The notes: generated by a model from the sequence alone, not told the origin. A stretch of 64,000 nt of DNA from Chrysemys picta bellii (GCF_011386835.1 NC_088800.1:23860572-23924571), one strand, 5' to 3'; shown: positions 31,766 to 44,135, counted from the stretch's first letter. Numbers and translations are program-made.

Positions 31766-34700
31766 GTATTGAGTTAATGGTTTGTGGTGTCATTACTTAA
31801 TGTATAAATATCATCAGCCACCATACTGCCACAAAGAATAGACAAAAAAGTGACATAACCAAGACATTACCAAAAGATGCAGGAAAAAAATTATATTTTC
31901 TGTCATTTATAAACATTTGATCCAGTAGCCTGCAACTCCTCATTAACAGAAAAACTATGAATGGTGACAGCTCCATTGGCCATCTCAAAAATGTCTTTTT
32001 AAAAAATTATTCAGGAACATTTGTTTTCCCCTACTTGTTTCTTTCTAATTTCTCCTGTCCTTTGTGTTCAAGGGAGTCATTTCCTTATTTTTCCGTTCCC
32101 ATTCCTACAGTATTTCAGCTCATCTAAGAAAAGTGATCAGTATTTTAGCTTAAAAAGAGAGACCAGTAAATAAACAATAATACTAGAAATTTCCTTTTTC
32201 TAACCTATTGTGGCTTACTTTCACATTAAAAAAAAACAACAACACCAGCATCTATCCTCTCCTGTTTAGACTTTCAGGGGAAAAGGCTGTTGGTTAGTGG
32301 AGTGCAAAGACAATGTTTCAATATTAGAAATCTCCCAACCAGAAAGTTGTATTTTGGATATAGCAAAGTCCCAAGGTGCTGTTAGGTGGCAATTACACCT
32401 TACGCAAAAAGATATTGCAGATCATTGATTCTGCCAAATCTCCTCTCCTTTTAAGTAGATGTATTTGCCTATGAATGAAGATACACATACTGTCACCTTG
32501 AAATCACAGGAACTTATTCTTGCCATTTAGTCCTGGAAACCCATGAATTAAATGCTGCAAAGATGCAGAAAGGCAACTTGAGCCTTTAAGCATTATTTAG
32601 GAAGGTGCATAAGTCTTACTTTTCTGAGAAGTCTCAGTGATTTCTATGGGAATATTAACGGGATTAAGGATTACTCATGAAAAGTTTACAGGATAAAATT
32701 CATAATTATATGGGTCCAATCCTGCATTGCATCACTCAGGTGAGTAAGATTTATTCATGTGAGTAATCCCATTGACTTCAGTCTTAGACTATTTGCATGA
32801 CCAGCGATTCCTTATGAGAGCTAGACTTGCAAGACTGGGCTGTATGAAACTAAAGAGTTGTTTAGAATAAAATAATGGCAGAATTAAGCTCTTCTCTGAT
32901 TTTACAGAGCATGGACTTCTGCAAAACTTGACCTGAAATTCAAATTGATTTGATCTTAAATTCAGGAAATTTCAACTACCATCCAGGCAAATATGCTCCA
33001 TATGTTAAATACAAGTAAATATAGTTAAGTTCTCCATTGTCTACGAATGCACTACAGAGCAGATTTTCTGTAAAGACCAGATTCTCCCTGAGCAGCAGAG
33101 GATTTAAAAAGGTCAGTACTAGTAATGATCAGCTGAAAACAAGGGTTTGCCTGAAAGCTGTTAGAGGGTGTGTGTTCCCTGTAGGTCCTAAAACCCCTCA
33201 TTTGACACAACGATTGAAAATGAAATAGAAGAAGAATTACATGAAATAAAGCCTCCATTTATTTCCTAGAATTGATGCCGTTTGCCTGTTTATCATAGAT
33301 TAAATAGCTTTTCACAATACTAAACCGATGGTGCGCTATTTCTATCAAAACAATCCGAACTGTGATAAGACTCTTCAGAATTAGTATTTATTATAACATG
33401 AGCATTGTGACAGAAGGAGGCAGACCATGCTTGAGGGTACCAACCACCCTCTAACTGATGGGAGTTAGGAAGGCACTTTTTCTATTGGCTGCTTATTTCA
33501 TATCTGTCCCCTACAGGGTTTTGCGTTTTCCCCTAAAGCGTCTCATATTGACTCCCATCAGAGACAGGACTATATGAATGATAATGACCACTGGTCTAAT
33601 CTGTTATGCAGCTCCTATGAATTTGTTCAGGATATCCTGTATTTTGGGGAGGAAGAGCAATATAATTTCTGTCCAAGAGACAGATTGTGTATTGAATGCC
33701 AAGAGGGTGGGGCGGGAGTGGGAGGGAGAGAGGAGGAATGACAACAAAGTGTTCATGGCAGGTGGCTTGATGAAAGCTTTCGGGAACAAATCCTGATATG
33801 TTTACTTTATTTTCTTTTTAATGGGATGTCAGTTCTGGAAAATAAACAGCCCTTCCTGCATCCAGTCGCATAAGCACTTATTGGTCTAGATGAAGTACAG
33901 AAAAGAAATATTATATACTGTGCACCATAAGTCATCACCATAGCTCTTCAGGTAAACTACCAAGGTATTTCTATTGCTGAGCTTTCACTGTGCAACTCTG
34001 TGGAACACAAATTGGTAAGCTGAGTGCCAACCGAACATGGTCGTTGGAGTAGTCCAGAGTTAACACTCACCGGCTTATCTTAATCTTAGCCTGTGATAGC
34101 TTCTTCGATGAAAGATTTTTCTGATACCATAACAGCAGCAGCTCTTCCTTTGGAAATTATACAATTACAAAAGACAGCAGTCTATAGCATATGCACTATA
34201 TAGTACAATATCTGAAAGGTATTTGGGGGGGGGTCTGAAGGGCTTAAATATTTTTGTAGGGACTGGTACCCTGACATACCTCTGACAAACTGTGAGGTGT
34301 TTTCAGAAAATTCTCTTAACAGTTGGGAAGGGTTTGGGGGGGGGGGAGGCTGTGGAGGAGTCAAGACTCATGGTCTCCAAGCTCTGCCAAGCCATGGGAA
34401 AGGAACCTCCCATTCCTTGGGTGCTGCTCCCATCCTCTCGCCTTTCCCAGCCCAGTTATTAGTGCAGGGTTATTTAGATAGCCACTGCCTAAAGAGGGGA
34501 GAATGCTACACACCGCACTCACCCTCTGATCATCACGGACCCCAAAGCCCAGTGGAAAACCTGAGCATGATTTTCATAGTATCTATTGAAAGGAGAGCGC
34601 ATACAATGAAGCATGAGGCCATTTTCTCTCCTGTCTGGGGTTACAATGTAGACATCACAAGTGCAATATCAAGCACATTTGGACAAAACTCTATGAACTC

Positions 34701-36340
34701 TATTCACATCTTCATAGGAACCCCTATACCAGGAAGCAGCTAGTCCAGTATCCTATCTCCCACAATGGCCAGTACCAGAGGTTAAAGAGGAAGGTGAAAG
34801 AAACCCAGTAGTGAATTAACTTGCCAGCTTCCAATAGGGATCTTCTTTTACACCATCTATCATTGAGGCCAACAAAAAAGAAACGGCTTACATTAAATCT
34901 TTCATAAAATAAGTTGCAGCTGGCCTAGAAACTTTAGTTTGGGTTGTGAATGGTGACGAAAATGGGTCTGTGTCAAACTTTTATCCCAAGGAAGCTGCGC
35001 TGGCCCCTTTTACCTCAATCTGCTTGGCCTCGCTAAGTTTCATAACATTCTCAGGATAATTAAATACAAAACTATGTCTCCCATAGTTCACTCTCAACTT
35101 AGCTGTTGAGAGTGATGCCTCAGTCTCAGCATTTCCTGTTAGCGATAGTAAACACCTGTCTCCTTCTATCACGCTATGGAGTGTATATAGCAAAGTGCAG
35201 TCCCTAAACGCCAGGTGTCCTATAAATCCAGCAATGCCACAATGTTGGTTTGTGGCAAAAGAGCCACAAGTCCCTTCCCCCTGCTTGGGGATAAGCCTTT
35301 CTGGAAGTCCGCCTCCTGACTGCACTGAGGACTCTGGGCTAGTTCCTCAGCTCATGTTATTCAGCATAGCCCCAGTCACTTCATTCACACTGATTTATAC
35401 CAGCTCTGGTCCTGTGTTTCTCAATGTCCCAGTGAGTCTAGTAGAACAAAACAAAACAAAAACCCAGCTAAATAACTCCCTGTACTCTACTTTTTCACTA
35501 TATCAAATAGTCCCAGAATGCTATTGTTTCACTTTGTTATCCATGGCACCCACTTTGAAGCTGATAGTTTATTCTTTTTAAACAAAATATCACTGGCAGC
35601 ATTTATATTTTTAAAGCAGCTATGCAGCTGCCACAGAGTTATTTCCAAATCCTGATTCTACTCAGGCATCATTTTTCATGCACATGCACTAATGATAATT
35701 TAATTGGACATCCGTAGCTTCATAAAATACTAAAATATTTGCATAGGGCAAAATGTGCTAAGGAAGACATTGAATTTCAGTTTGCTATTAATTTTAGTTT
35801 GCTATTTATAAACAGCATATGGATTTCAACTTTTCCCTTGACACTGACACTGTTGAAACAACCACTTGATCTATTAAATTTTTTGAGTAGCTCTTTAAAT
35901 TATAAATAGTGCTCAGTTGTTTATTTCAAGTGCTTTCAGTACTCCAAATGTGGTTTAATTGTATTTGAAAACTGCCAAATATCAATGGAGATCAATCCTA
36001 TCCCATTGATCTGTTTATGCTGTTAAACATGTAGAATATCAGATTCAGGCTCTAACATATTTAAATACTCCTCTATTGATCAATGACTGCCATGATCTAG
36101 CTCAGATGATGGTATAGATGATTAGAGCAAACTATCTGCTTTGTTTTGTTCAACCAATACTTCTTATATTTCAAAATGCCTTAAGAAACTGATTCATAGT
36201 GCAAAACATAGGATACTAGACAAGCAAGCATGTGAGATTGCTTTACAAAGATACTGATCATTTCAGTGTGAGAATTTTAGTGTATAAGATCATTTGGCCT
36301 GAAAAGCTGCAAAAAACAAATTATTGTAAAACACAAAGGG
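31766..36340. other. Non-coding AT-rich stretch
   Basis: No exon, RNA gene or bounded repeat recognised. Bases 32700-32800 hold GTGAGTAATCCCATTGACTT, a piece of an old foldback MITE. Short G runs occur at 34228 and 34337. Confidence 0.5.
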
Positions 36341-36344
36341 CCAT

Positions 36345-36735
36345 AAGCACCAGGGGTGGAGCGCCCACAGAAAAAAATTAGTGGGTGCGTAGCAGCCAAG
36401 CTCCCTTCCCTCCCCCCCAGCGCCTCCCGCTTGCTGTGGATCAGCTGTTCTGTGGTGTGCAGGAGGCACTGGGAGAAAGGGGGTGAGCAGGGATGGGGTG
36501 CACTCAGGGAAGGGGTCAGAACTGGGTGGGAAGAGGCAGGGAAGAGCTGGGGTGGGGGCAGAAAGAGATGGGTATGGGTGTGGCCTCGGGGGAAGGGGTG
36601 GAGTGGGGCAGGAAGAGGCAGAGCAGGGGTAGGGATTTGGGGGAAGGGGTGGAGTGAGGGTGAGGTCTGGGGCTGAACGGGGGTTGAGCACTGCTGGGGA
36701 AAGTTGGAAGCTGGCACCTGTGCAAAGGGCTATAT
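36345..36735. repeat. GC-rich dispersed element, boundaries uncertain
   Basis: Starts near GCACCAGGGGTGGAGCGCCC and ends near GCTGGCACCTGTGC. The interior is dominated by degenerate GGGGCAGGAAGAGGCAG-like units, giving long open frames on the minus strand by composition alone. AAAGGGCC before and AAAGGGCT after (7 of 8) might be a hAT duplication, but the ends that would go with it are not good inverted repeats. Confidence 0.45.
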
Positions 36736-38101
36736 TAAAATCCTGCCCTTTGGTGCTCAGTGAAATGTGTTAGAAAAGTATGGGTCATATAGGAAGCATG
36801 GAGAACTTCTTCAGCGCAGAAGAGTAGTCAAACACAAGACTGCAATAGGAGTTTTGTTCAGCTCACATGCCAAGGCATGTCCTGTGAAAGAGGGTGTCTG
36901 CAGCTCCATATATGCACTAGCCTCTCATAGAAGAGTACTGGACTATTCCACCAAACAGGGGCACAATTCCAAAGCTTACAATAATCCATGCCATTGTTTT
37001 GGGCTATTATATACTCTTGGGCTACTGTACAATACTCTAGTGGATTCTTTTTATAAGGCCTGATGGCCGGTCAGGGTGCACTTATGTCTAGCTCAGAAGA
37101 CCCATAAAAGTGCATCATATAGTCCTGTACTACCTACTAACTACTCCACTCTCTTTCCTGTGTTAGGGACTGTAGATGACTAGATCTTAGGGCAGCCAAT
37201 CCAGTGGTTCAACACTCTATTTCTAGCATGCTAGTTCAATCAGAGCTAGCATGGGTATATCTCCTCAAGCTGGAATGAATTTATAATATTAGTCAGGGAT
37301 TAGATTACAACAGAATAGTACCAACAGTGCTAACTCTGAATACTCTACACCTATCAGAAACAGTAATGGGGATGGTCATGCCTAGTGGTTGGAGCCAGAA
37401 CAGTCAGACCTAGTGGTCTGAACTGAAATCGGGAATGCAGGGTGGGGGTTGGAGCAAGACCAGGACTGGAGCAGGCTAAGGCTTGGGAAGTCTCCTGCCA
37501 CTGCCAGGCAGGAATGAGGTCCAAGCCCTGGAGAAACATTGAGCAGACAGAGATGCTGTACCTCCTGAAAGGCTTATATACCTAGTCTGTGAGTCACAGA
37601 CTAGGTTCCTGGCTTGTGGATTGGCTGGAGCCTAGCACAGGTGTGACTCATCACTTACAACACCACCCAAAGAGCCTTGGAGAATGGCGGTGAAAGCCAC
37701 CAGGATTATCTCATTAAGGCATCAAAAGGCAGCAGGCCGGAGGAGGTTGGGAAATGGGGGTGGAAGCAGCTAAACTGACCTTAAGGCTTGATTGGACCTG
37801 TAAAGGTGAGGAGGTAGAGTTAAGTGGCTGGGGCTGGATGGGACAAGAAAAGGCAGTTCCTCAGCAGAGCTGGTGGCTAGACCTGGTAGATGCCAAATTA
37901 CAGGGCATGGCCTGGGATAAATAGGCAAACACCCACTCCAATAATCATGATTGGTGAGGGGAAGCTAGAAAAAGGGTTAAATATGTTTGGCTGTTTAGGG
38001 AATGGACTTGTTTCATGGCTCAGTCAAGGATGGGCCACCTATACCAAAAGACAAGAATAGTTTGTAATAGGTAATGCTCTCAGGGATGAGAAAAAGGGAG
38101 C
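36736..38101. other. Non-coding stretch, possible dispersed repeat
   Basis: No coding domain. Bases 37370-38060 are GC-richer and include TTATATACC and a short palindrome AGTCTGTGAGTCACAGACT at 37580-37598. I cannot define a family or ends. Confidence 0.4.
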
Positions 38102-38109
38102 AGTTTCAC

Positions 38110-39451
38110 TAGGGTTACCATCCGTCCGTATTTCCCCGGACATGTCTGGCTTTTGCGTCTCTAAATAGCCGTCAGGGAGGAATTGGTAACAAGGTTAAAG
38201 GGTCTGGGATTTTTCCCCTTCCCTCCCTCCGTCCTTTCCATGCAGAGTGCGGCTGCTGATTGGGCGGCTGGGCCTGATTGAGCTGCTCTCATTGGCCTCC
38301 AGCAGCCAAAGCCCCTCCCCTGCTCCCCCCCTACTGCCTGCAGCATGTTTTGCCTACATGTGGACATGGGCATGGTAAGGGGAGTCCCGTGGGGCAGTCA
38401 GGGAGCAGGGGGAGGGTTGGATGGGTCCCCGGCCTCCACCTGCCCCCCCGTGGGTCCCCCTCCCTCCCTGTCTCTCCCTTGCCTGCTTGTACTGCAGAGC
38501 CAGCAGCAACTGCTGTCTGCTGCCCCCGGGTCCTAGTGTCCCCCATCCACTAATGGCAAGACAGGCTGCCCTTACCCTGCCCTTCCACCCTAGCCCCGAG
38601 CCTCTCCAATGCCCCAAACCCCTCATCCCCAGCCCCAGCTCTCATCCCCCTGCACCCTAATCCTCTGCCCCAGCCCTGAGCCCTCATCCCCCGCACCCTA
38701 ATCCTCTGTCCCAGCCCTGAGCCCCCTCCTGCATCATGAACCCCTCATCCTCAGCCCCAACCCTCATCCTCCCACACCCTAATCCTCTGCCCCAGCCCTG
38801 AGCCCCCTCCTGCATCATGAACCCCTCATCCTTGCACCCCCTCCTATCCCCAAACTCCCTCCCAAACCCTCTCCCCCTTCCCACACACCCCCTCCTGCCC
38901 TCAAACTCCCTCCCAAAGCCTGAACCCCCTCCCTTTGCACCACCTCCCAACTCCATCCCAGAGTCTGCACCCTTTGCCCCCTCCTGCAAACCCACCCCCT
39001 GTCCCAGCCTGGAGCCTGCACCCAGCACCCAAACTCTATCCCAGAGCCTGCACCCTGCACCCCTCCTGCACCCTAATCCCCAGCCCAGGACCTGCACCCC
39101 AGACCTCCTCCCCCCACCCACCCCCCTCCCAGAGCCTTAGGCAGGTGTGGGGGGGTTCTGGGCACCACCAAAATTTCTACAACCCTGCCACCCATGCGAG
39201 TGGATAAGGGTTAGGGCAGTCAGGGGACAGGTAGGGTCCTAGGGGGGCAGTTAGGGTGTGGGGGGGTTCTCAGCAGGGGGCAGTCAGGGGACAACAAGCG
39301 GGGAGGGGTTGGGAGTTCTGAGGGGGGTAGTCAGGGGGTGGGAAGTGGGAGGGAGTGGATGGGGGTGGGGGCAGGTCTAGGGCGGGGCTAGGGCGGGGCT
39401 CCCCCCCCCCCCGGTGTCCTCTTTTTCGATTGTGGAAATATGGTAACCCTA
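38110..39451 (+). mobile_element. hAT element with TAGGGTTACCAT ends (1342 bp)
   Basis: The ends are TAGGGTTACCATCCGTCCG and TATGGTAACCCTA. Direct repeats AGTTTCAC (38102-38109) and AGTTTCAA (39452-39459) match at 7 of 8, the hAT duplication length, and TAGGG fits the hAT terminal consensus. A subterminal CCGGACATGTCTGGCTTTT (38137-38155) is shared with the copy at 54.6-55.8 kb, which lies in the opposite orientation. The interior is GC-rich: pyrimidine-rich degenerate tandem units at 38560-39130, then G-rich units containing GGCAGTCAGGGGACA. No transposase is present. Open frames of up to 145 codons come from the stop-poor repeats. Confidence 0.82.
38560..39130 (+). repeat. Degenerate C-rich tandem array inside the hAT element
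   Basis: CACCCTAATCCTCTGYCCCA followed by GCCCTGAGCCC recurs at about 38653, 38693 and 38774, spaced 40 and 81 bp, and CATCATGAACCCCTCATCCT recurs at about 38733 and 38814. Further 3' the units decay into CCTCCTGC/CCTCCCAA blocks. This is minisatellite-like growth within a transposon. Confidence 0.7.
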
Positions 39452-39689
39452 AGTTTCAATGAGTATAATGGGCTAAACCCCATAACTTGCTGTGCAGCCT
39501 AACAAGCTCCTGTTAAACAAGCAGACAAAATATTTGCTGCAATTGTGGAAATTCCACTAAATCAGCTATCCCCCAAACCACTGGTGATGGCACTGTTTCT
39601 GTGGTTAGAGCTGGAAGCAAAAAGAAAACGAAACAATTCCTGAAGTGGGGTTGGATTAAGGAAATGAACAGAGCATTATCAGTTTGGAG

Positions 39690-40130
39690 AGAGTTTAAAT
39701 GACACAGTAAGGGAACAGTTAGTGTGTGGCATTCAAAATGAAGCAATCCAAATAAGATTAGTTACTGAGGCTGATTTGACTGTATAATGTACACTAGAAA
39801 TTGATGTTTTAATAGAAACTGTTACTAAAGATGCCAGAGAGTTGCAACAGCATCATGAAATCTGTGCAACAAATAAACTGGTGATCAAGCAGAAAGCATA
39901 ATGTGGACAACATTCAAAGGTTGTGTGCTTTTGTTTTGGGAAACAGTCTCACAATGCAAATAATTGCTGGTTCAAGGGCAAACACTGTAGAAAATGCAAG
40001 AAACCGGGGTGCAGGACAGTGCAAAAAATCACAACCACTGCCTCACAAATCAATACAAGAGAACCTCAGATTTATCAATTAGCAAATGACAACCTGGAAT
40101 CCACTGAGACTGCTGCAGCATCTCTGTAAG
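39690..40130 (+). pseudogene. gypsy gag C-terminus with damaged zinc knuckle
   Basis: An open frame from about 39923 begins MCFCFGKQSHNANNC. Nucleocapsid knuckles have C-x2-C-x4-H-x4-C. Here the first Cys, the His and the last Cys are in place, but the second Cys position is Phe, and a Cys sits one residue early. A basic CRKCKK stretch follows, as usual for nucleocapsid. Upstream gag coding to about 39690 is visible in pieces with stops. The role would be RNA packaging; this copy is dead. Confidence 0.65.
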
Positions 40131-40174
40131 TATTTCATTTATTGTCTTCTAAATTAAACATCACTTGGATTCCT

Positions 40175-40750
40175 TTACAAATGGAAGGAGTAAGATTTAA
40201 AATGGAGCCGATATGGGATCTGCTGTTTCTGTAATTTCATAGCAGGATTAGCAGAGAGTACTTAAAGGGCTAAAGTTGCAGAAAACCTAAGAACATATAC
40301 AGGGAAATCTTTGCTCCCCTGGGTGTTTTTACAGGGAAGGTAATGCATAACTGTAAATATGTTCTAAACCTCTATGTTGTCAAGTGAGGGGGGGTCATAT
40401 ATTACTTGGTAGAGAATGACAGAGATTCAGTTGGACTGGCAAAGCATAAAGTGTCTGCCGGGTTCAAAACAAAATTATGAACTCCAGCAAAAACTAAAAT
40501 TAGCTGAACTTGTAGACAAAGCACTTGATATCTTTCAGGATGGTATCAGACCTTTCAAACATATGAAAACAAAAATTTGTCCTTGAAGAGGAAACAATTC
40601 CTAAATTTTGCAAAGCTCCTTCAGTACCTTTTGCAATACAACCAAAGGTCGAGGTAGAACTTTGACACTTACAGGACTCTAGAATTATATCCCAGGTTAA
40701 TAGGAGTAAATGAAGCACTGGAGTAGTGCCAGTGGTGAAAAAGAATGATG
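40175..40750 (+). pseudogene. gypsy protease and start of reverse transcriptase
   Basis: A protease-like segment reads DMGSAVSVIS at 40210-40239, where aspartic proteases of this class have D-(T/S)-G. The catalytic Asp and Gly are there but the middle residue is Met. About 40313-40388 reads PLGVFTGKV ... LYVVK, the expected later part of the domain. From about 40525 to 40740 the N-terminal part of the reverse transcriptase is traceable across several frames up to VPVVKKND. Stops and frameshifts are numerous. Confidence 0.6.
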
Positions 40751-40758
40751 CTGTCTGA

Positions 40759-41045
40759 GTGAGTACGGTCTCAGAGCAAATACAGAAAAGTGTGATTTTT
40801 TTTCAAAATTCAGTTACATATTGTGGTCATACCATTGACAGGGATGGTTTGCATAAGTCACAAGGAAAAGTTAAAGTTATCCTTAAAGCACCTGAACCAC
40901 AAAGTATATCCCAGTTATGCTCCTTTCTGGGGATGATCAGTTATTACCATAGGTTCCTACCTCACATAGCAATGGTGTTACATCCCTTGAATGAACTGTT
41001 ACACAACAGATGGAAATGGTTTTGATCCATGCAGTGGACTAAGGT
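40759..41045 (+). pseudogene. gypsy reverse transcriptase C-terminal part
   Basis: An 88-codon frame includes FFQNSVTYCGHTIDRDGL, then SQLCSFLGMISYYHRFLPH and LHPLNELL, the thumb/connection region of Ty3/gypsy reverse transcriptases. It follows almost directly on the N-terminal fragment ending near 40750, so the fingers/palm core, including the metal-binding YxDD motif, is missing from the DNA. That is an internal deletion, not a frameshift. Confidence 0.75.
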
Positions 41046-41400
41046 TTTGGATAAGGCCAAGAAGCTATTATAATCTGAAATGGCCCTTACACAGTACAAT
41101 GCATCTTTGACTGTAAAATTTAGTTTATGACACTTCCCTATATGGACTGGAAGCAGTAATTTCAATGAAATGGAAAATCATACTGAAAAGGCCTATTGCT
41201 TTTGCTTCTTGATCTCCTACTTTGGCAGAACTTAACTATGCTCAAATTGATAGAGGAGCTTTGAGTTTACTCTGGGGAGATAAGTTTTACCAATATCTCA
41301 ATGGGGAATGATTTACTCTGGTTACAGATCATCAAATGCTAGTTTCAACTTTTAACCCAAAGAAAGGAATACTAGCAATGGCTGCAGCAGTTACAGAGAT
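41046..41400 (+). pseudogene. gypsy RNase H remnant
   Basis: Pieces in more than one frame read ALTQYNASLTVKF, then PIAFAS and LAELNYAQIDRGALSLLWG, KFYQYLNG and TLVTDHQMLVS. This matches the order of a retroelement RNase H, including the late TDH motif near 41326. Several in-frame stops separate the pieces. Confidence 0.65.
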
Positions 41401-41411
41401 GGGCAATATTC

Positions 41412-42920
41412 TTGGCAACTACTGAGTTAAAAAAACCCAGCCAACCTGGAAATGAACATTGCATCTCACACCTGGCATTGGAAATGGCAGGTAAGGATAC
41501 TGAAGTGGAACCAGAGGCAGCTGATATGTTCCCTATTGCACAAATTGAACCCTTACCAGTGACAAATGTCATGGTACACTGTGAAATTAAAAATGATCCA
41601 GTGCTAGCTGAAATGTCTGCCATTATGATGAGTGGATGGACTCATGTGCACAAACAACTGTGTCCAGAGGTCTTTGTTTTGCTTGAAAAGAACAGTTAAG
41701 TGTATGTCAAGGTTGTTTAATGTGTGGTACTAGAATAGTGATTCCTACAAATCCCAAGTCCCATGTACTTCAGGAATTACATGGAAGCCATTTGGGAATT
41801 GTAAAAACGAAAGCCGTGGCCAGGAGTTTTTTGTGGTGGCCAAGGAGTGATAGACATGTACAGGAAATGGCAAAACAATGTCATGGTTGTTAACAAATGC
41901 AACATGCCTAAATGTGCTTCATTTCATCCTGGGGATGGCCAGCTACCCTGTGGCAGCAAATCCTTATAGACTATGCCAGACCATTTATGGGACATATGCT
42001 TTTGTTTGCAATAGATGCTCATTCCAAAAGTCCTGAAGTATTCTGTATGAATTCAATTAGTTAGGCACAGAGGTTGGAAGTGTTAAAACTCTTGTTTTCT
42101 AGGACAGGAATTCCTGAACAGACTGTAAGTGACAATGAAACTCTGTTCACATCTGAAATGTTCCAATTGTTTATGCAAACAAATGGTACCAAACATTCCA
42201 CCTCAGCTCCTTACCATCCTGCCACAAATGGTGTAGCAGACAGATTTTTTTCAGACATTCAAGCAAGCAATTCATGCTACAACCCCAGATAATGGTAACT
42301 TACAACGCAAGACTGAAATTTTTCTATTGGACTATAGAAGTGCAGTACACGCTGCTATGAATTAGATGCCAGCAATATTGTTTATGGGACATATTTTAAG
42401 GTTTCACTTTGACTTGTTAAAGGTTGATCTTCAGAGGGACATTCAAAAGAAGCAGTGTGATCAAATGGCTGCAAGTAGATCTAATGGCTGCAAGTAGTCA
42501 CACCTGGCTGCACAGTTTGCACTCTGAGAAAGAAGTCGTAGTAAGAAACACCTGAGATAAATTGTGAAACCTGGTGTTTTTACATACAGACTGGTCCTCT
42601 GTCTTATTAGGTAGAAGCAGCACCGAACATGTCATGGAGAAGACACATAAATCAGCTTTGGAGCACAAGTTCAGTAAGGATGTGCTACACCAGTGATGTC
42701 TGTTGAAAATCCCACTTCTACAATACAGCCACAGACAGTGACTTGAGATAGCACCAGTGAGCCTGTCTCTGTTTCTACTACAGGTGACCTTAACACTACA
42801 GAGCAAGAAGAAGTTGCTGATACAGCTACACCAGAAAGTGTATTAAATATCCATTTCTATTTCTAGGATGAGTTTCTTAGAAAATGAGGAAAAATGCCTT
42901 TAAAGTTCTCCTAGGTGGTT
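41412..42920 (+). pseudogene. gypsy linker and integrase remnant
   Basis: A 95-codon frame (41412-41699) is the linker after RNase H. At 41755-41890 comes the integrase zinc-binding region: ELHGSHLG with two His and MAKQCHGC with the CxxC. The catalytic core follows: IDYARPF and AIDAHSKSPEVF at about 41966-42058, then (42074-42292) TVSDNETLF with the second Asp and HPATNGVADRF. In the last motif the expected catalytic Glu of the DDE triad is Asp. Stops and frame changes separate the blocks. A 20-bp tandem duplication AATGGCTGCAAGTAG lies at about 42463-42498. The C-terminal tail is traceable to about 42.9 kb. Confidence 0.75.
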
Positions 42921-43440
42921 TTTTTGTTTTTGTTTTTGTTACTACCTTTGCCTGGGGGTCTAACAGCCCAATAATGGGTTGGCCCTACCAAATGCTTGGC
43001 CAACACATCCTAAAGTTCTGCTTCAAGCTCTGATTACTACCCCCAAAATTATACACATTTTCATTTAACAGAATAACCCCCACACACACATATTTAGGTT
43101 AACTATCCACGTATTAAGCAAAGCTTACGTCAATAAAGATGTACTGAATCATTATGACAATGGAAATTGCGTAAACATGCAAGAATGAAAATACCTTACA
43201 AAGTGCTACATGTGTGTATGTAAAGGTGTTGAGTTTTGTGATGTTATATTGTTATTTGAGAATGAATGTGTGATGATATAATAAAAGAGTGTATTGTAAT
43301 ATGCACACATAGAGGGCCGAGTGAAGGGTGCACATCCACTCTGAACGCTGACTTTTGCTGATTTCTGGGGATGTAATCATGCAACCTTCATGTTTTTTCT
43401 TAATGTAGTTGTTGGCATGGAACGTGCAGCAGCTGTATAT
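42921..43440. other. Non-coding stretch, nothing recognised
   Basis: AT-rich, with T runs and a short CACACACA tract at 43080-43090. No element ends or LTR were found 3' of the gypsy relic. Confidence 0.45.
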
Positions 43441-43442
43441 GA

Positions 43443-43512
43443 AGGGCCTGATCAAAATCTCTCTGAAATCAATGTATTTCCTTTGACCTTAACGGACTTT
43501 GGATTAGGCCCA
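43443..43512. repeat. Short hairpin MITE (about 70 bp)
   Basis: The left end GGGCCTGATCAAAATC is mirrored by GACTTTGGATTAGGCCC at the right. It is a compact foldback repeat of an old family that I recall as common in reptile and bird DNA. The flanks show no clear duplication. Confidence 0.6.
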
Positions 43513-43914
43513 TAGTGAATTAATAGTAAATATACATTGTTATAAATAGTTCTGGTTGCATTTTAAAATCTTTTACAAAGTTTAATTTCGCAGATGCACA
43601 CACAAATACACACACATACCCATCACAATGGAGCTTTCTTGGATTTATGTGCCATACAAGTCCAAATTGGGCATTCAGCTTATGCTCTTGTAAGATGCCT
43701 CTCAGAATATCCCATAGTGGCTTCAGAGTTATTACCGTTTCTTCAGGCTCCACTCTATGCCTCATCTCTAGTTTAAAAGCACCAAGAAGCTTCTTGAGAG
43801 AGGAAAAATTACATTTAAGCACTTAATATAATTTTCCCCTTACTTTTACAGGAATGAGTGGCTGATAGCATCTGACTCTGATATCCTATTTATCTCGGTA
43901 CTGATACAGCTCCC

Positions 43915-44135
43915 ATCACTATAGTATGTGAGTGACTCACAAACATTAATGAATTTATCCCCACAAAACTCCTGTGAGGTAGGGAAATTTTATTAGCCCC
44001 CAATTTACAAGGGGAACTGAGATGTAAAGAGATTCTCGTGACTTGCCCAAGGTCAAATAATAAGTCTGGAGAAGAGCTGGGAACCAACTCACATCTCCTG
44101 AATCCTAGAGCAGTGGCTTAGCCATGGAATCACCT
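43915..44135 (-). repeat. MIR SINE, minus strand
   Basis: The plus strand has CCTGTGAGGTAGGGAAATTT, then GGGGAACTGAGATGTAAAGA, then GTGACTTGCCCAAGGTCAAA and CAGTGGCTTAGCCATGG. These are the complement of the MIR core and its tRNA-like head. It covers most of the SINE and is moderately diverged. Confidence 0.8.

Larger units (their letters stand above)
39690..42920 (+). mobile_element. Ty3/gypsy LTR retrotransposon relic
   Basis: In order on the plus strand lie the gag C-terminus with a zinc knuckle, protease, reverse-transcriptase fragments, RNase H, and integrase with its N-terminal zinc-binding part and core. That order (PR-RT-RH-IN) is the Ty3/gypsy arrangement. Many stop codons and frameshifts break it. 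No LTR pair or tRNA primer site was found, and most of gag is unrecognisable upstream. It starts about 240 bases after the hAT element ending at 39451. A functional product is not possible from this copy. Confidence 0.85.

Noticed and set aside
36277..36725. Frames of up to 146 codons, Pro/Ser/His-rich
   Set aside because: Degenerate GC-rich tandem units, low complexity, no domain.
36345..36735. A hAT element with AAAGGGCC/AAAGGGCT duplications
   Set aside because: The octamers are 7 of 8, but the ends that would go with them are not convincing inverted repeats; chance cannot be excluded.
38684..39207. Frames of up to 145 codons, Gly- or Pro-rich
   Set aside because: Read from the C-rich degenerate array inside the TAGGGTTACCAT element.
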